Below are positions 51,029-62,053 of a stretch of DNA of 64,000 nt, in pieces; positions within the stretch are counted from its first letter, which is position 1, and each line of letters starts with the position of its first letter. Source of the DNA: Filobasidium wieringae (Eukaryota; Basidiomycota; Tremellomycetes; Filobasidiales; Filobasidiaceae); contig BCIV01000011.1 of assembly GCA_001600055.1 (NCBI GenBank), forward strand, positions 558,001 to 622,000, in the 5' to 3' direction. The notes under the pieces are model-generated. The model ran no database searches, was not told the DNA's origin, and saw only the letters and a list, made by a program, of their open reading frames with translations. A program made the position numbers and the translations under genes.

Positions 51029-51884
51029 ATGTATCGAACCGCTATTTCCCACATCGCCTCTTCTTCCCGTCCTCTCCTCACCCAGACCACCCGAAGGTCC
51101 CTCTCCCTTGCCGCCTCCACTCGAACGGCAACCATCGTGAACTCTTTCAACTCTGTTGGACGAGTAGCGAAGAGAGGATACCATGAGAAGGTTATTGACC
51201 ATTATGAGAACCCCAGGAACGTGAGTATATCTAAATTTACGGGGGATAACGGGTTCGGAGAAAACAGGACGGAAAGGCTGATTTCATGGGGCTTCTTTTC
51301 CCGAAGGTCGGAACCATGAACAAGAACGATCCTGATGTCGGTACCGGTCTCGTCGGAGCACCGGGTAAGCATCCAAATCACCTTCCATTTGCTTCCTTCA
51401 CTGACATCGTAGTACCTCTTATTTTCCAGCTTGTGGAGATGTCATGAAGCTTCAGATCAAAGTAGACGACAACGGTGTCATTTCGGACGTCAAGTTCAAG
51501 ACTTTCGGTTGTGGAAGTGCTATCGCCAGTAGTTCATACATGACCGAACGTGTCAGGGGTTTGACCTTGGATGCTGCCGGTTTGATCAAGAACACCGAGA
51601 TTGCCAAGGAGTTGTCGTACGTCGGTTTCACTATCGTTTTTCCTTCTGATTGATTCGCTGACAACTTGCTCGCCTTTTCGCTCCTCCTCTTTCTTCCTCC
51701 TCTTTTCGTAATCCCTGTCTACTTAATCATCAGCCTCCCACCCGTTAAGCTTCACTGCTCTATGTTGGCAGAAGATGCCATCCGATCCGCCATCAAGGAC
51801 TACCAGTCCAAGCGTACCAAGGCTTCTTCCGTCAACGTCGACGCCGCTTCGACCGCAGGTGCTTCTGTCGGTGCTTCCGCTTAA
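51029..51884 (+). CDS. ISU1: Mitochondrial Fe-S cluster scaffold protein
   Basis: Scaffold on which Nfs1 and frataxin assemble 2Fe-2S clusters in the matrix. Exons 51029-51220, 51307-51364, 51430-51616 and 51734-51884 give 195 aa. A long Ser/Arg/Thr-rich presequence leads to KVIDHYENPRNVGTMNKNDP; the three cluster cysteines are in GAPACGDVMK, TFGCGSAIASS and KLHCSMLAED. The LPPVK motif that binds the Ssq1-type Hsp70 directly precedes the last Cys. The C-terminal tail is extended with Ala/Ser. Shares its promoter with an Fe-S client, NDUFS1. Confidence 0.96.
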
Positions 51885-52164
51885 GGGTTTAGGTTGAAGG
51901 AGTTAGCGGACGATGACAATGGGACAGAAGAAAGAAGGTCATATGATGTATGAATGGATATGAGTGTATGAACGATCGTGCTCTTTGACGCTGCGGTGTT
52001 GTACTTCTTTTGATGATACTAGATCGATCTGAATTTGCTTGCAATGGAACAATCACGTGTTGGAGGAGAAGGAAGCGGTTTGACTATTGGTATCATAATG
52101 ACCTATTCTGTGATACAGTTCCCATCGATACATGACTCCCTGATCTCTCTTCCCTGTCCACCTT

Positions 52165-52791
52165 TCAAACCCAGTTCCCACCCCATCGATCTCCCTTCTC
52201 CCCCGGCCCGTTCCTCCTGACAACCTTAAGCTCCTCCGCCTTCTCTTCCTTCTCGAAATCCAATGAGATCCTGATTCCCATCGAGATGTCCGATCCAGTA
52301 GGGGAGAGAGAACCGACCATGGTCGAGGAAAGACTGAATACTGACAAGTTGTCGAAACTCGATCGGGGTGAGAGCGATTGAGGGACATCGGTTTCGGTTT
52401 GTTTCCTCGACGAAAAGAGTTTGAGGTTTTTGGCTTTCTGAGCGGGAGAATTGGGAGTGTGGTAATCCGGCTGAATGAAGGTTTCAGATCGGATGGAGTT
52501 GGTTGGCGAGGTTGAGCGGGATGAAGAAGGAGGTCGAGATTCGGGCCAGGTGATGAAGAGGTCCTCGACTTTGGGAATCTTTTCATTTAGTTCCCGGCTG
52601 TTGCTCGAGGACTTTTTGGTCGAGGTGGATGAGCTCGAGGATTTGGAGGATTTCGAGCTGGCCGAGGAGCCGGATGAGGAGTTGGATGAGAAGAGATACA
52701 GGAGGTCTGAGCCTAGCTGAGCTCGTTGAGTATTTGAGAAAAGGGAGAGCGGGTTGGAGTGGTTGGAGCAGGCGGTGGATCGGTGCATCAT
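52165..52791 (-). CDS. Ser-rich protein of unknown function
   Basis: Single open frame of 208 aa from ATG 52791 (a second ATG follows directly). About a third of residues are Ser, with a poly-Ser/Lys tract near residues 38-63, then KVEDLFITWPESRPPSSSRS and a C-terminal helix DFEKEEKAEELKVVRR. No domain recognised. Upstream exons cannot be excluded. Base composition matches the neighbours. Converges with ISU1. Confidence 0.5.
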   Translation of the reverse strand: MMHRSTACSNHSNPLSLFSNTQRAQLGSDLLYLFSSNSSSGSSASSKSSKSSSSSTSTKKSSSNSRELNEKIPKVEDLFITWPESRPPSSSRSTSPTNSIRSETFIQPDYHTPNSPAQKAKNLKLFSSRKQTETDVPQSLSPRSSFDNLSVFSLSSTMVGSLSPTGSDISMGIRISLDFEKEEKAEELKVVRRNGPGEKGDRWGGNWV

Positions 52792-53488
52792 GTTTAGAGT
52801 TGGTTGTTTTAGGTTGGTTTGGTTTAGAAGGTTTATTATGTCAGCAGATTGCTTGATTGAGTCTTACCCATAATCAAATCGAACTTACATCTAGTTTGGC
52901 TTATCCTATATACCCATAATCCTTGGTCAGGTCGTCCAAATCCTCTTCCCTTGAACACATCGTCAATCGACTCATCAACGTCAACGAGCTACTCATATGC
53001 AACTGTTGAGTATATCTTCGACAAGAGATCTACATGAAGAGTCGACTGAAGGCAACCTGAAACGCTCGTCGCACTGCGTCGATTGACCCGCTTCGAAAGC
53101 CACGAAAGTCAGGCAACTTGAAACGCGGGGAACAAAGAGGTATCCATGCGCCCGAAAGAAGGGTGTCGCGCGAACAATGAGTGAAGTGCACTTTGGGGAC
53201 GGTACGATCGCCCGACGAGCAGATTGAATGTGGTGATCCTTCTCATGGGCGTAGAAGCGATCGAAGCGATGCACCTCCTGCGGTATCGTCACGCGAACCG
53301 ATGAGATGTGAGAGTTTCAGCCGTTCATGCCTAACCTGAAACGTTTCATGACGACTCAGACGAACGTGCGTGACATGAAAAAGCGCGAGGACACAACGCG
53401 CTTGTCAATATCGGATGGATGACGCATCAAAAGTCCCTCCCCATCATTCCCATCAGCTCCAACTCTCGCAAATCCTATTTTGCCTGAA
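52792..53488. promoter_or_regulatory. Divergent upstream region, Ser-rich gene and FKBP12
   Basis: About 700 bp. Two nearly identical stretches (AACCTGAAACG near 53055 and TAACCTGAAACG near 53332; also ACTTGAAACGCG near 53110) recur, of unknown meaning. No gene seen. Confidence 0.4.
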
Positions 53489-54182
53489 ATGCTCCTCGCA
53501 AGAAGTGCTCCTCTATTCAACTCTCTATCTAAACGTACCTTCACTTCAACTGCAATCAAAATGGGTGTTACTGTCGAGAGAATCGCTCCCGGTGACGGAA
53601 AGAACTTCCCCAAGGCTGGTGACACCGTCGCTATGCACTGTCAGTATAGCTTGTTCAAGCTAGGTCGATAAGAGTCCACTTACTGATTCGTTCATGTGTA
53701 CGTTTGGTAACAGACGTCGGAACCCTCCAAAACAACGGTAACAAGTTCGACTCCTCCAGGGACCGAGGTCAGCCATTCGTCACCCCTATCGGTGTCGGCC
53801 GTGTCATCAAGGGATGGGATGAGGGTGTTCCCCAGTTGTCGTACGTTCAGAGTTCATTGGATTAATCTCTTCGCAAGACTGACTTCTATGCGTCTCCTCT
53901 ACTTCCTTTAGTTTGGGCGAGAAGGCCAAGCTCATCTGTACCCCCGACTACGCCTACGGTGGTAAGTATACTTCACGTCCTCGCATCACCTTGCAAATAT
54001 ATACTAAGCTTCATTCAACCGCGTAGAGCGTGGGTTCCCCCCTGTTATCCCTCCCAGCTCTACCTTGGTCTTCGAGGTTGAGTTGTTGAAGAGTAAGCAC
54101 TACCCTCTACTCACATTGTGGTATTCTTGTTGATCTTGTTGCGCTCCGACTTTTCTTTGTAGTCAACAACCAGTCAAAGTAA
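53489..54182 (+). CDS. FRR1: FKBP12 peptidyl-prolyl isomerase
   Basis: Binds FK506 and rapamycin and, with them, calcineurin or TOR. Exons to 53639, then 53714-53840, 53912-53961, 54027-54092 and 54163-54182. The cytosolic form starts at ATG 53561 ([20 protein letters not shown], 113 aa). An in-frame ATG at 53489 adds 24 residues, [20 protein letters not shown] and TAIK, which look like a mitochondrial presequence (137 aa). Ligand-pocket residues are present: Tyr in [23 protein letters not shown], Trp in [16 protein letters not shown] and [20 protein letters not shown]. The C-terminus carries a short extra INNQSK from its own exon. Confidence 0.94.
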
Positions 54183-55032
54183 GGTTTAAGTAATATCAAT
54201 TGTGGACAGTGGTTATGAAATGTCAAATGGAATGGATGCACACTCACTGTCAGCGAAATGGCATAGATTTGGCACTTGAGGCTCCCTTGAGGCCTAAGAA
54301 TCGGGTCATGCGGCTGGGCCGTGTTCATTGCGAAATGGAATTTAGCATAATTCTATCTTGGTTGCGATCGCGGGCACATTACCCGCTTTCTTTCGCAGTA
54401 ACGCCTTCAACAGATTGATCCCTGGTTTGTAAGACGAGACTGGCCAGGATCTTTCACTTCAACAACACCGAGCACGTGCAGTTGATTGGTCTAATTCAGA
54501 CAGTTTTTGTACAAATCAACGGATGTGTCGCGATTGATGCGAGGACCCTCATGACGAAGTCAACCAGACACTCTTTTCCGGATTGTACATCGCGGTCGTA
54601 ATGATGGTTACGAAACGAAGCACAAAGACGACGCAAAGCGATATCACCAAGAACTGGTGGTATATGTGGTATACAATGATACATCGCCAAATTGGTCTAT
54701 AGGAATATAGGAATGTAATTGCGAGACTTAGGATTTTGCTTCCGTTGTAGTATCGTGTGCTTACTGTAACAGTCTTGGTACATCAAGGAAAGGTAGAAGG
54801 GGTCATCTGATGGTCCGACAGGCATGCTGAAATCAGTAATAGCTGTCCCTGAGGAGAGATGCCTCGACTCAGACGCCGTAATATCAGGCGCAATCTAATA
54901 AGAAGCTGACTGAGTATAAGCGAGATTTGGATACAGTACCGACTGACCGATGAAGACTTTGTGGAGCGCGAAGTCCTGGAGGCCTGTTCTCACTTCAATA
55001 CTTCTGTATACAATTACAGTATTGGGGTCATC
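54183..55032. other. Intergenic region
   Basis: About 850 bp between FRR1 and small paralogue A. A GCGGG/CCCGC stem with a 7-base loop lies at about 54367-54383. No gene found. Confidence 0.4.
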
Positions 55033-55515
55033 TCAAGTGCTTACTTCGAGCGTCGACCTTCGCTTTGCCTCTCGTGTCCGCGCTCGGAGTGCCTTTTGCG
55101 ACCTGATTTGCTCCAGAAGTCTCTCTAGATAATCTGGCATGCAGCCATCTGACTGCTTGTAAAGCTTCTTTACCATGTCTACGTGTATCCGTGTGACCTC
55201 AACACCCTCGCCAGTCTCGCTACCGGATAAGAGAGCGATACAGTCTCCTTCGCCATGGTTCTTGACGCATTGCCACAACCCCCGAGCTTTCGTCTGTAAC
55301 TGATAAGACGTGCCGATGGGTATCATCGGCTCCTCAACTCTCAGAAGCCTTAGCAACTGATCCTCATGCCACAGGATCATGGACCAATCTGAGAGACATA
55401 CAATATATTAGCGGTTTAGCGGTCTCCTAGCTGCAGCTAGCTGTTACGTACCGCGGGTATTATACTCCGGAGCTATTCCGTTTCCGCGCGAATGGCTAGC
55501 TGGACAATCGCTCAT
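55033..55515 (-). CDS. Small tandem paralogue A, function unknown
   Basis: Exons 55515-55452 and 55388-55033 give 139 aa. The ATG exon supplies MSDCPASHSRGNGIAPEYNT, joining in phase 1 to RDWSMILWHEDQLLRLLRVE. The domain reads on through EPMIPIGTSYQL, GLWQCVKNHGEGDCIALLSG, VTRIHVDMVKKLYKQSDGCM and PDYLERLLEQI, ending in a basic tail. It aligns along its whole length with paralogue B. No family recognised. A GTAAGC just before the stop allows an alternative end. Flanked by B on the same strand. Confidence 0.65.
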
Positions 55516-56310
55516 ATCTGCTCCTGGAAACTGATCACTAGACTATATTGTTTGGATGTTCAACCCATCCTGTGTCTGGTCATATATAACCTCACAAAGC
55601 CCAGGTCGACGACCTCAGTTGACACGCCTGATGAAGGTCTTCCTTTCATTCAGGTGCGGCGGAGTCGGGGAACCCCTTGTCGTCATTCAAGGTATGCGAA
55701 GCGCCTTACAGTGCACCAACAAAGCAACAGCACACATACAGTTGCCGTTTGCTTGCATTTGCAAAGTCTCCAGCTCCCACCATGTTCTTCGGCATACGAT
55801 GAATACTCTCTTGTTAGTCTGTTGACTTTTACTCTACTCCGACTCGATACCGATTCAGCCAATATGAGAGCCCTCCTGCAGATACTAGTAACTCATAACT
55901 CATTCATCCTTGACGTCAAGACTAGCAAAAGTCGCGTTCAGCGCGTGATTATAGCAGACAGCATGAAATGTGATCAAACTTCGAGATTTTTGACTTTGCT
56001 CGCAACAGGGTACAAGTGATCGTTATACCCAAACAGCTGAAGAAAAATCTGGCAGATACAAAGAACTCTACGATTCTTGTCCGGTTGCGGGGCTATCAGG
56101 ACGTGTAAGCTCGTCAAACCAGGTCTCGTAGCTACTCGTGGCAGGATCATGAGTTGGCTCGCCATGATCGAGCATCGACTATTGATCGAATCTTAGCTGA
56201 GCCCGAATGAACGCAGTTCAGACTCACCATCGACACTGTTCCAACGTCGTTTGTGGAAGCACGATTCTACACGAGTCCCTAAATCCAGTCCCTGGCGGTG
56301 CCGGCGGAGT
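55516..56310. other. Spacer between small paralogues A and B
   Basis: Promoter of A, with a CTTCCTTTCATTCAGG...GGCGGAGTCG block near 55630-55660 that recurs upstream of B. A coding-looking stretch on the minus strand (about 56078-56180, reading DHGEPTHDPATSSYETWFDE) may be a 3' exon of B. Confidence 0.4.
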
Positions 56311-56757
56311 TTAGGAACTTACTGGAGATACACTTCGGCTTGTATCCTGATGTGAGTGTGACTTGCCACGTTTGATCCAATCTTGAATGTATTCCGGAAG
56401 TGCCTTTCCAGCCTTCTCGTAGATCTTTCTTATGAAGGCCATATTTATCTGAGTCACATCGCACAGCTTATCGTCTTCCCCTTTGTATTGAAGAACAGCA
56501 TAGACTGTCTCTTTACCTTCTTTCTTGTAGCTCCAAAACCCTTTGATGTCATCCCCAATCATGGACGTTGTTCCACTCGGTATTGTCGGTTCGGGCGAGT
56601 CTAGAAGTTTTTCCAACCTATCTCCATGTGTTATCAAGACGACCTCGTGCGCTTTAAGACTCGTCTATTAATACCGTCAAGATTCCTTCGAGGCTTCGAG
56701 GCGTCACATACTTCTTGCCCTATATTTGGACAGCAGTGGTCCTGTTTTTGAGGCCAT
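56311..56757 (-). CDS. Small tandem paralogue B, function unknown
   Basis: Exons 56757-56712 and 56651-56311 give 128 aa. The first exon (MASKTGPLLSKYRAR) joins in phase 1, at the same position as in paralogue A. The domain: THEVVLITHGDRLEKLLDSP, EPTIPSGTTSMIG, KGFWSYKKEGKETVYAVLQY, VTQINMAFIRKIYEKAGKAL and PEYIQDWIKRG. A GTAAGT next to the stop, a 31-nt putative intron and more coding-like sequence beyond suggest that the real gene may continue to about 56078. Confidence 0.65.
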
Positions 56758-57080
56758 GCTCTCTGATGATGATTTGCTGTTTCTCGGGAGTTAATCCAAG
56801 TTGTCGCCGGTCACGTTTCCTACAGCGTCTACTGTATATAGTGATTCCAGTCGGTTCGCTGACTGTCTTCTATGGCACTATAGCCGACTGTTTCTGACCT
56901 TCCTTTCATGCTGATTGAGGCGGAGTCGCTAGTTTCGGCGGGCCACTGACCTCTTTCGGATCAGAATACTTAGTGTCATGCACATTAGGCTGCTATTCAT
57001 AGTATATAACTGCTCCACTGTCATCTAATGCGACGTTATATGATATAATCTATGTCGGACTCTTTATGATGTCCGTTACA
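56758..57080. other. Upstream region of paralogue B
   Basis: Carries the CTTCCTTTCAT...GGCGGAGTCG block near 56900-56935 also found upstream of A, and the 3' UTR of the MDR gene. Confidence 0.45.
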
Positions 57081-58173
57081 CTATAGTTCAATGCAGACCT
57101 TGCCTACATGCGAGCCCTCCTGCAAATACTCATAAGCCTTCATCGCATCTGCCAGCTTGAAATTCTTGTCAATCGGAATCCTCAATGTCCTAGCTGAAGC
57201 AAAAGTGACGAGTTCTTCTAGATACTGCTTCGATCCAACAGTGATTCCGCGAACGATCGCGCCTTTGTCCAGAGCCATGGCGGTCAGATCAGGAAGTGGG
57301 CCGTCGGGTTTGGCTAGGAATCCGATAACGGCGATTCCGCCTCCCATCTTGATGGATTTGAACGATTGCTCGATCGTTCCTGCTCCTCCATTTTCGATGA
57401 CGAGATCGACTCCTTCTCCTCGCGTGAGTTTCAAAGCTTCCTCGCCCCACTTCTGAGTGGTCTTGTAGTTGATCGTCTGGTCTGCACCGTAACGTTTTGC
57501 GATCTCGAGTTTGGAGTCGGAAGACGAGGTCACGATGACGCTGCATCCAAAGGCCTTAGCGAGAATCAAGACGGTCATCGACACGCCTCCAGTTCCTTTC
57601 AAGGAGCGCAGATATTAGCGCTGTGGCTCACTGTCCGTGTGGTGCAGAGTCCGACTTACCTTGAACGAGAATGGTCTGGCCTGGTTTCACAGAGACTGCA
57701 CCGAACAAAGCATTCCAAGCGGTGACTCCGGTACAGACTAGCGAAGCTAGCTCGGGAAAGTTGAGCTCCGAGGATTCTGGTACCTTGACGAGCATGGAGG
57801 CGGGCACCGTCGCGTATTCCCTTAAGAATCCGTCCACGGGCGCTCCGTGACCGTGCTTCCAGTTCCTTTGCGGACCGTATTGCGTGGTACCATCGAAGGC
57901 TACGACCACCTTGTCGCCAACTTTGAACGTGTCTACTCCTTCGCCGACAGATTCGACAACCCCAGCACAGTCGGAGACAGGGACAACATTATCGGTAACG
58001 GGGAAAGGGTATGTGTTGTTCTTGACAGCGACGTCTCGGTAGTTGAGCGCCAGGGCTTTGATCTTGATCAAGACCTCGTGCTTGGTGGGAGAGGGTATAG
58101 GTTCGGAGGAAGAAGAGATTTTGTTCTCGGAAGAGCCCTTAGAGAGTCGGTAAACGGTGTGCTGCGATGGCAT
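57081..58173 (-). CDS. Zinc-independent medium-chain dehydrogenase (quinone oxidoreductase-like)
   Basis: MDR-superfamily NAD(P)H-dependent oxidoreductase. Exons 58173-57660 and 57595-57081 give 342 aa. GroES-like domain: HEVLIKIKALALNYRDVAVK, PVSDCAGVVESVGEGVDTFK, GDKVVV; then CTGVTAWNALFG, the cofactor motif VKPGQTILVQGTGGVSMTVL and the end YLQEGSHVGKVCIEL. NYRDV takes the place of the catalytic-zinc Cys and the structural-zinc Cys loop is absent, so it is a zinc-less reductase. No targeting signal. Divergent from the Zn2Cys6 regulator across about 800 bp, which suggests regulation by it. Confidence 0.9.
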
Positions 58174-58973
58174 GGTGGGAGTGATTTGTAGGAGCTTTGG
58201 ACGTTCGCGTGATTGCCTGTAGCTGGATGAGTGAGGATGGTTGAGAGGTAATTGTCTGTAGGTGGTCTGGTCAACTTGACTTCTCAAGGCTACTTTATAC
58301 CTTTTTCCATTTCCGAAGTAACGGTTGATGACGATTCACAATCAACTGATACTCGAATGATTATGAATCAGCTTCCGGCTTAGCCGCGATCACGGTACGG
58401 GCCTTACCGATAGCGAAAGCTAATTACTTGAACCGAGATATGACCGCTGTTACACAATATCTCGCAGACATGGACAAGATGACTTTGTAAATTTGCGCAA
58501 CGAGGATCAACATCTCCAGCAGTACTAACGGCAGCTTGACACGCCTAGTTCTGTGCGATTGGGAGAAAGGTTGCAACGAATTTGGATCGGCTTACGTTTA
58601 GGTCTTGCCACTCGCGCGCTGAATGTTCTTGCTACTTTCTGTTGTCAGTCCTGGTGGTGCAACGTCGTCTCGGCCCGACTTGTTCTAGCGATGTGCTGCT
58701 GTCCTCTATCCGTTGACATATGAGTCCCTGGGGACTCTAAGCGAACTGTCCCATACAAATTCAACTGACATCCCAGTCTTTTCTCCTTGAGCGTTCATCG
58801 ATACTCCGTCGACACGTCTCACGTGACTGACAGGCGGGTCGAGGAAGTCCGACCTCATGACTAATAATAACGATGTACTGCTCGAATCCAATCTACTAGC
58901 AATTGTAGGCGCAGTTCGGCCTGATTGGAAACATACTACTAAAGCCATATGACCATACTTTCTGCAAGGTTCA
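58174..58973. promoter_or_regulatory. Divergent promoter, MDR gene and Zn2Cys6 regulator
   Basis: About 800 bp. Typical arrangement of a regulator facing a target gene. No CGG inverted pair was prominent. Confidence 0.45.
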
Positions 58974-61940
58974 ATGCAAAGACCGCTTTCATATCCCCAA
59001 TCCAGAGGCGCTAAAGCCTGCCTGAGCTGTCGATCTCTGAGTCAGTCCTGCGAACTTCAGCTCTTGCGCTCTTGGACTGTTAACCAACGAAGACCGATCT
59101 TTGCGTGCAACGTTATTCAACCATAGAAACCAAGTGTGTAAACAGCCATGATCCGCCATGTCAGCGGTGTAGGAAGAAACGACAGGAATGCGTATTCAGT
59201 GGATACATACCTCCAAGTGGAACATACAGCCTGCAAGTGGTCTATCTATCTGATTGTGAGGAAGAGACTATTGAAGGGCAACGTTGACTGATGAACCCGC
59301 ATACAGAGGTAGCGAGATTGTCCTAGGACCCGATACCAATAGACAGGGCGCTTTAGGGGAACCTTCGAATCAGGCCTTCACACAGCCTGTTTCAGAAAGG
59401 GCATCGTCCTCATCGATCCAGAATGACGTCGCGGAACATGCAGCACACGTCGGGGATGTTCCGATCACGATCCTACCTCTGGCTCTTACTATACCATCAT
59501 CTCAAACAATCATAGAATCAGCCGATCGAGATGTGCTGTTCACAACCCTTGATCAGACGGGGCCTCAAGACACGGACATGCAACACTTACAGACGATAGA
59601 CGATCTCTTCCCCTCGTTGACCGATGATCAGATCAAGCAACTACTAGAGTCGTATGGTGCAGACATGACGGAGACGCCAAAAGTGGGCACCCCAGCGGTG
59701 TCTTTTCAATCTCAGCAACCGATCGTGGAAGGTATGCCTTTTCACTCTCCTATCGCACACCCATGACTAATCACTAAATAACCTATCAGCCGAGAACATT
59801 AGTAGTGGATCTAACTCCCAGTTTACTCCTAGTGTCCTGGACGTACTCGGTCATGACCTGGTGCAAGATCTGTTTGCAACTTTCTTTCGTTTTATCAATC
59901 GTGAGCGATACCGAAACCTCGCTTCAGACGCAACACAAACGAGACATTACATATCTTTTTAGCAAGTTGGGCTTTGCTCGATGAGGAACGTCATACTGTT
60001 GATCATGTATCGCAAGTCAGCCCGTTCCTTCTCCTTACCAGTAAGTCAACGCTGCGCGAGACGTGTTGGCCGTCGATATCTGAATTATACAGCGAAGTCT
60101 GTACGGTGGCTGCGAAAGCATACCTGCACCATGGCGCATTGTACAGCCAGCTCTATGATATAGTATTCTCCCTGGGATCAGCTTACACAGTCAAGGGTCC
60201 ACGAACGGTCGAGACGGTCCAGAGCTATCTCCTGTTGGCAACGTATGTTGTTCATCCATTCCATGGTGAAGAAGAGGACGACTTCGCCTGGACCTTCCTC
60301 TGCTTGGCATGTCGGATTGCATTAGATCTGAAGCTGCATCGTCGACATGCTTGTGCATACATGCTGGATCTGCCGTGAGCTCCACTCGATTTTCCTGCCC
60401 CGGTCCTCATCTTGATCTTCCCGTCTCTAGGCCTGATCAATTAGGATTTGAGATGAAGAACCGACTGAACACATGGTAAGACAGCAGCTTCCATTGTGTT
60501 CGTCATGCATATTTTGATTATTCGCCAATAGGTTACTCTGCTTCGCCCTTGACCGCACGTCAGTCACTCAGTTCAGATGATAGCAAGAACTTCCTAACCA
60601 TCGTCAACGGGTTTCCTTAGGTTTTCGCTCTCTCGTGGTCGTGAATCGGTGTTAGGGATCGAATGCGGAGATATAGAATGGGAGAACCTTGACATCAAAG
60701 CCAGCAATCTATCTGCATATGTTCAGCTAATGAATGCAGCGAAGATTGCTATCGACCAATTGACTAGCACTGGTTCCAAAGGATCTGCAGAAAGCGTGGC
60801 AACAGCGTTCGCGGAGAGTTGCAGGCAATCGCAAAACAGGTTGGAAAAGCGTTTGAAGTGAGCTTCATTCTTGGTTGATAGCGATATTCATAGACTGAAA
60901 CTATCAACATCAGTAATGCAGATATTACAGCGGAACAACGTGCCCGGCTTCTCCCCCTCTATCGTTTTTATCAAGCCAATTGGACGATGGTGATACGAAG
61001 TTTCGTGCTTCAAGCGGCTGTAAGCCGCAGCTGAGTTTCGCATTAAGGACTCGGCTGAAAACATCTGAATACTTTAGCTTGACAAAGAGCCGGATCCTTC
61101 AGACTATCGTAAGCGCTTTGGTCATTTGCGTCTTCCAAGACTGAATGATATCACGTCTACTAGATTTTATAACCTGCGCACAATCCGCAATCGCCGTAAT
61201 AGAAACGGCAAATGAGTTCTTGATCAACCCCGAACACTGTTACTTCCCAGTAAGCAGGTCTATCTTGACAGTCTGAGATCACGCATTGAATCTATGGTAT
61301 ATGATAGTTTGCGGCGAATCACGACTTGGCCTTTCTGACCTATGCAACGGTGTGTATCGTCGCCAACGAGCCAAGAATATGTTGAGCTGAACTGATGCGA
61401 AACAGATAACACTTCTCAAATCTGTCTCGACGCGCCAAGCGTCCCCTGTGGACTCGCCAGTCTCGTTCGAATCATCCGTCCGAATCATCCGAGATGTAGC
61501 TCGCCATCTTGGCCATGCAGGTCCAGCCACGCACAAAGTTGCGCCTATATGCTCAAAACTTATGAGTTTGTTGTTGGACGCCGTTGGTAGCGTTACATCA
61601 GAAGCAGAAAACCTAAAATCCGACAACCTGAAGTTTGACAACAAGCTCGAGGAAAGAATTACACAGATAGCAAATTACTTGCGGGTGCCATCCCGGTGGA
61701 AGGTACGTCAACCGTAAACTAGAAACAAAAACTTGTTCATATCTCATTCCCGCCTCAACCGCAGATCATGATCGTGCCTGGGTTCGATATGGAGGATCGA
61801 GTAACGACAGAGAATGTCCTCAGTGAGTCGGACTATAATGCACCATAGACGACTGCGGCTATTGATATTGGCTTATCAACCTAGACGTAGTGACCGATGA
61901 GTACCTCTCCAGAAGCTTTGAGCCTCGGAATCTTGTATAG
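58974..61940 (+). CDS. Zn2Cys6 transcription factor
   Basis: Fungal binuclear-cluster activator. Fifteen exons (58974-59040, 59127-59255, 59309-59731, 59790-59900, 59963-60374, 60431-60475, 60532-60558, 60621-60857, 60914-61019, 61078-61108, 61164-61249, 61308-61349, 61406-61702, 61765-61822, 61885-61940) give 708 aa. The cluster spans the first intron: ACLSCRSLKTKCVNSHDPPC with QRCRKKRQEC, all six Cys correctly spaced. A Ser/Gln-rich linker precedes a fungal-specific regulatory domain (VQDLFATFFRFINPSWALLD, EVCTVAAKAYLHHG, TVETVQSYLLLATYV, CLACRIALDLKLHR, NRLNTWLLCFALDRTFSLSR). The exon 2 end is the least certain junction. Targets unknown; neighbours are redox enzymes. Confidence 0.88.
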
Positions 61941-62053
61941 AACAAACGCTCAACGTCGGTTAAGCTGCCAAGGATAGATAGCTGGCTCCCATAGCGATAG
62001 AATATCTTACAACATAGAGAACCTATACAACGTCCGCATTGCGCTCGGACAGT

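Noticed and set aside
55492..56019. A 175-residue plus-strand frame
   Set aside because: It overlaps the first exon of small paralogue A on the other strand and has no recognisable feature.
60050..60101. Apparent GTAAGT...TACAG intron in exon 5 of the Zn2Cys6 factor
   Set aside because: Removing these 52 nt would shift the frame and destroy the regulatory-domain sequence that reads well through it.
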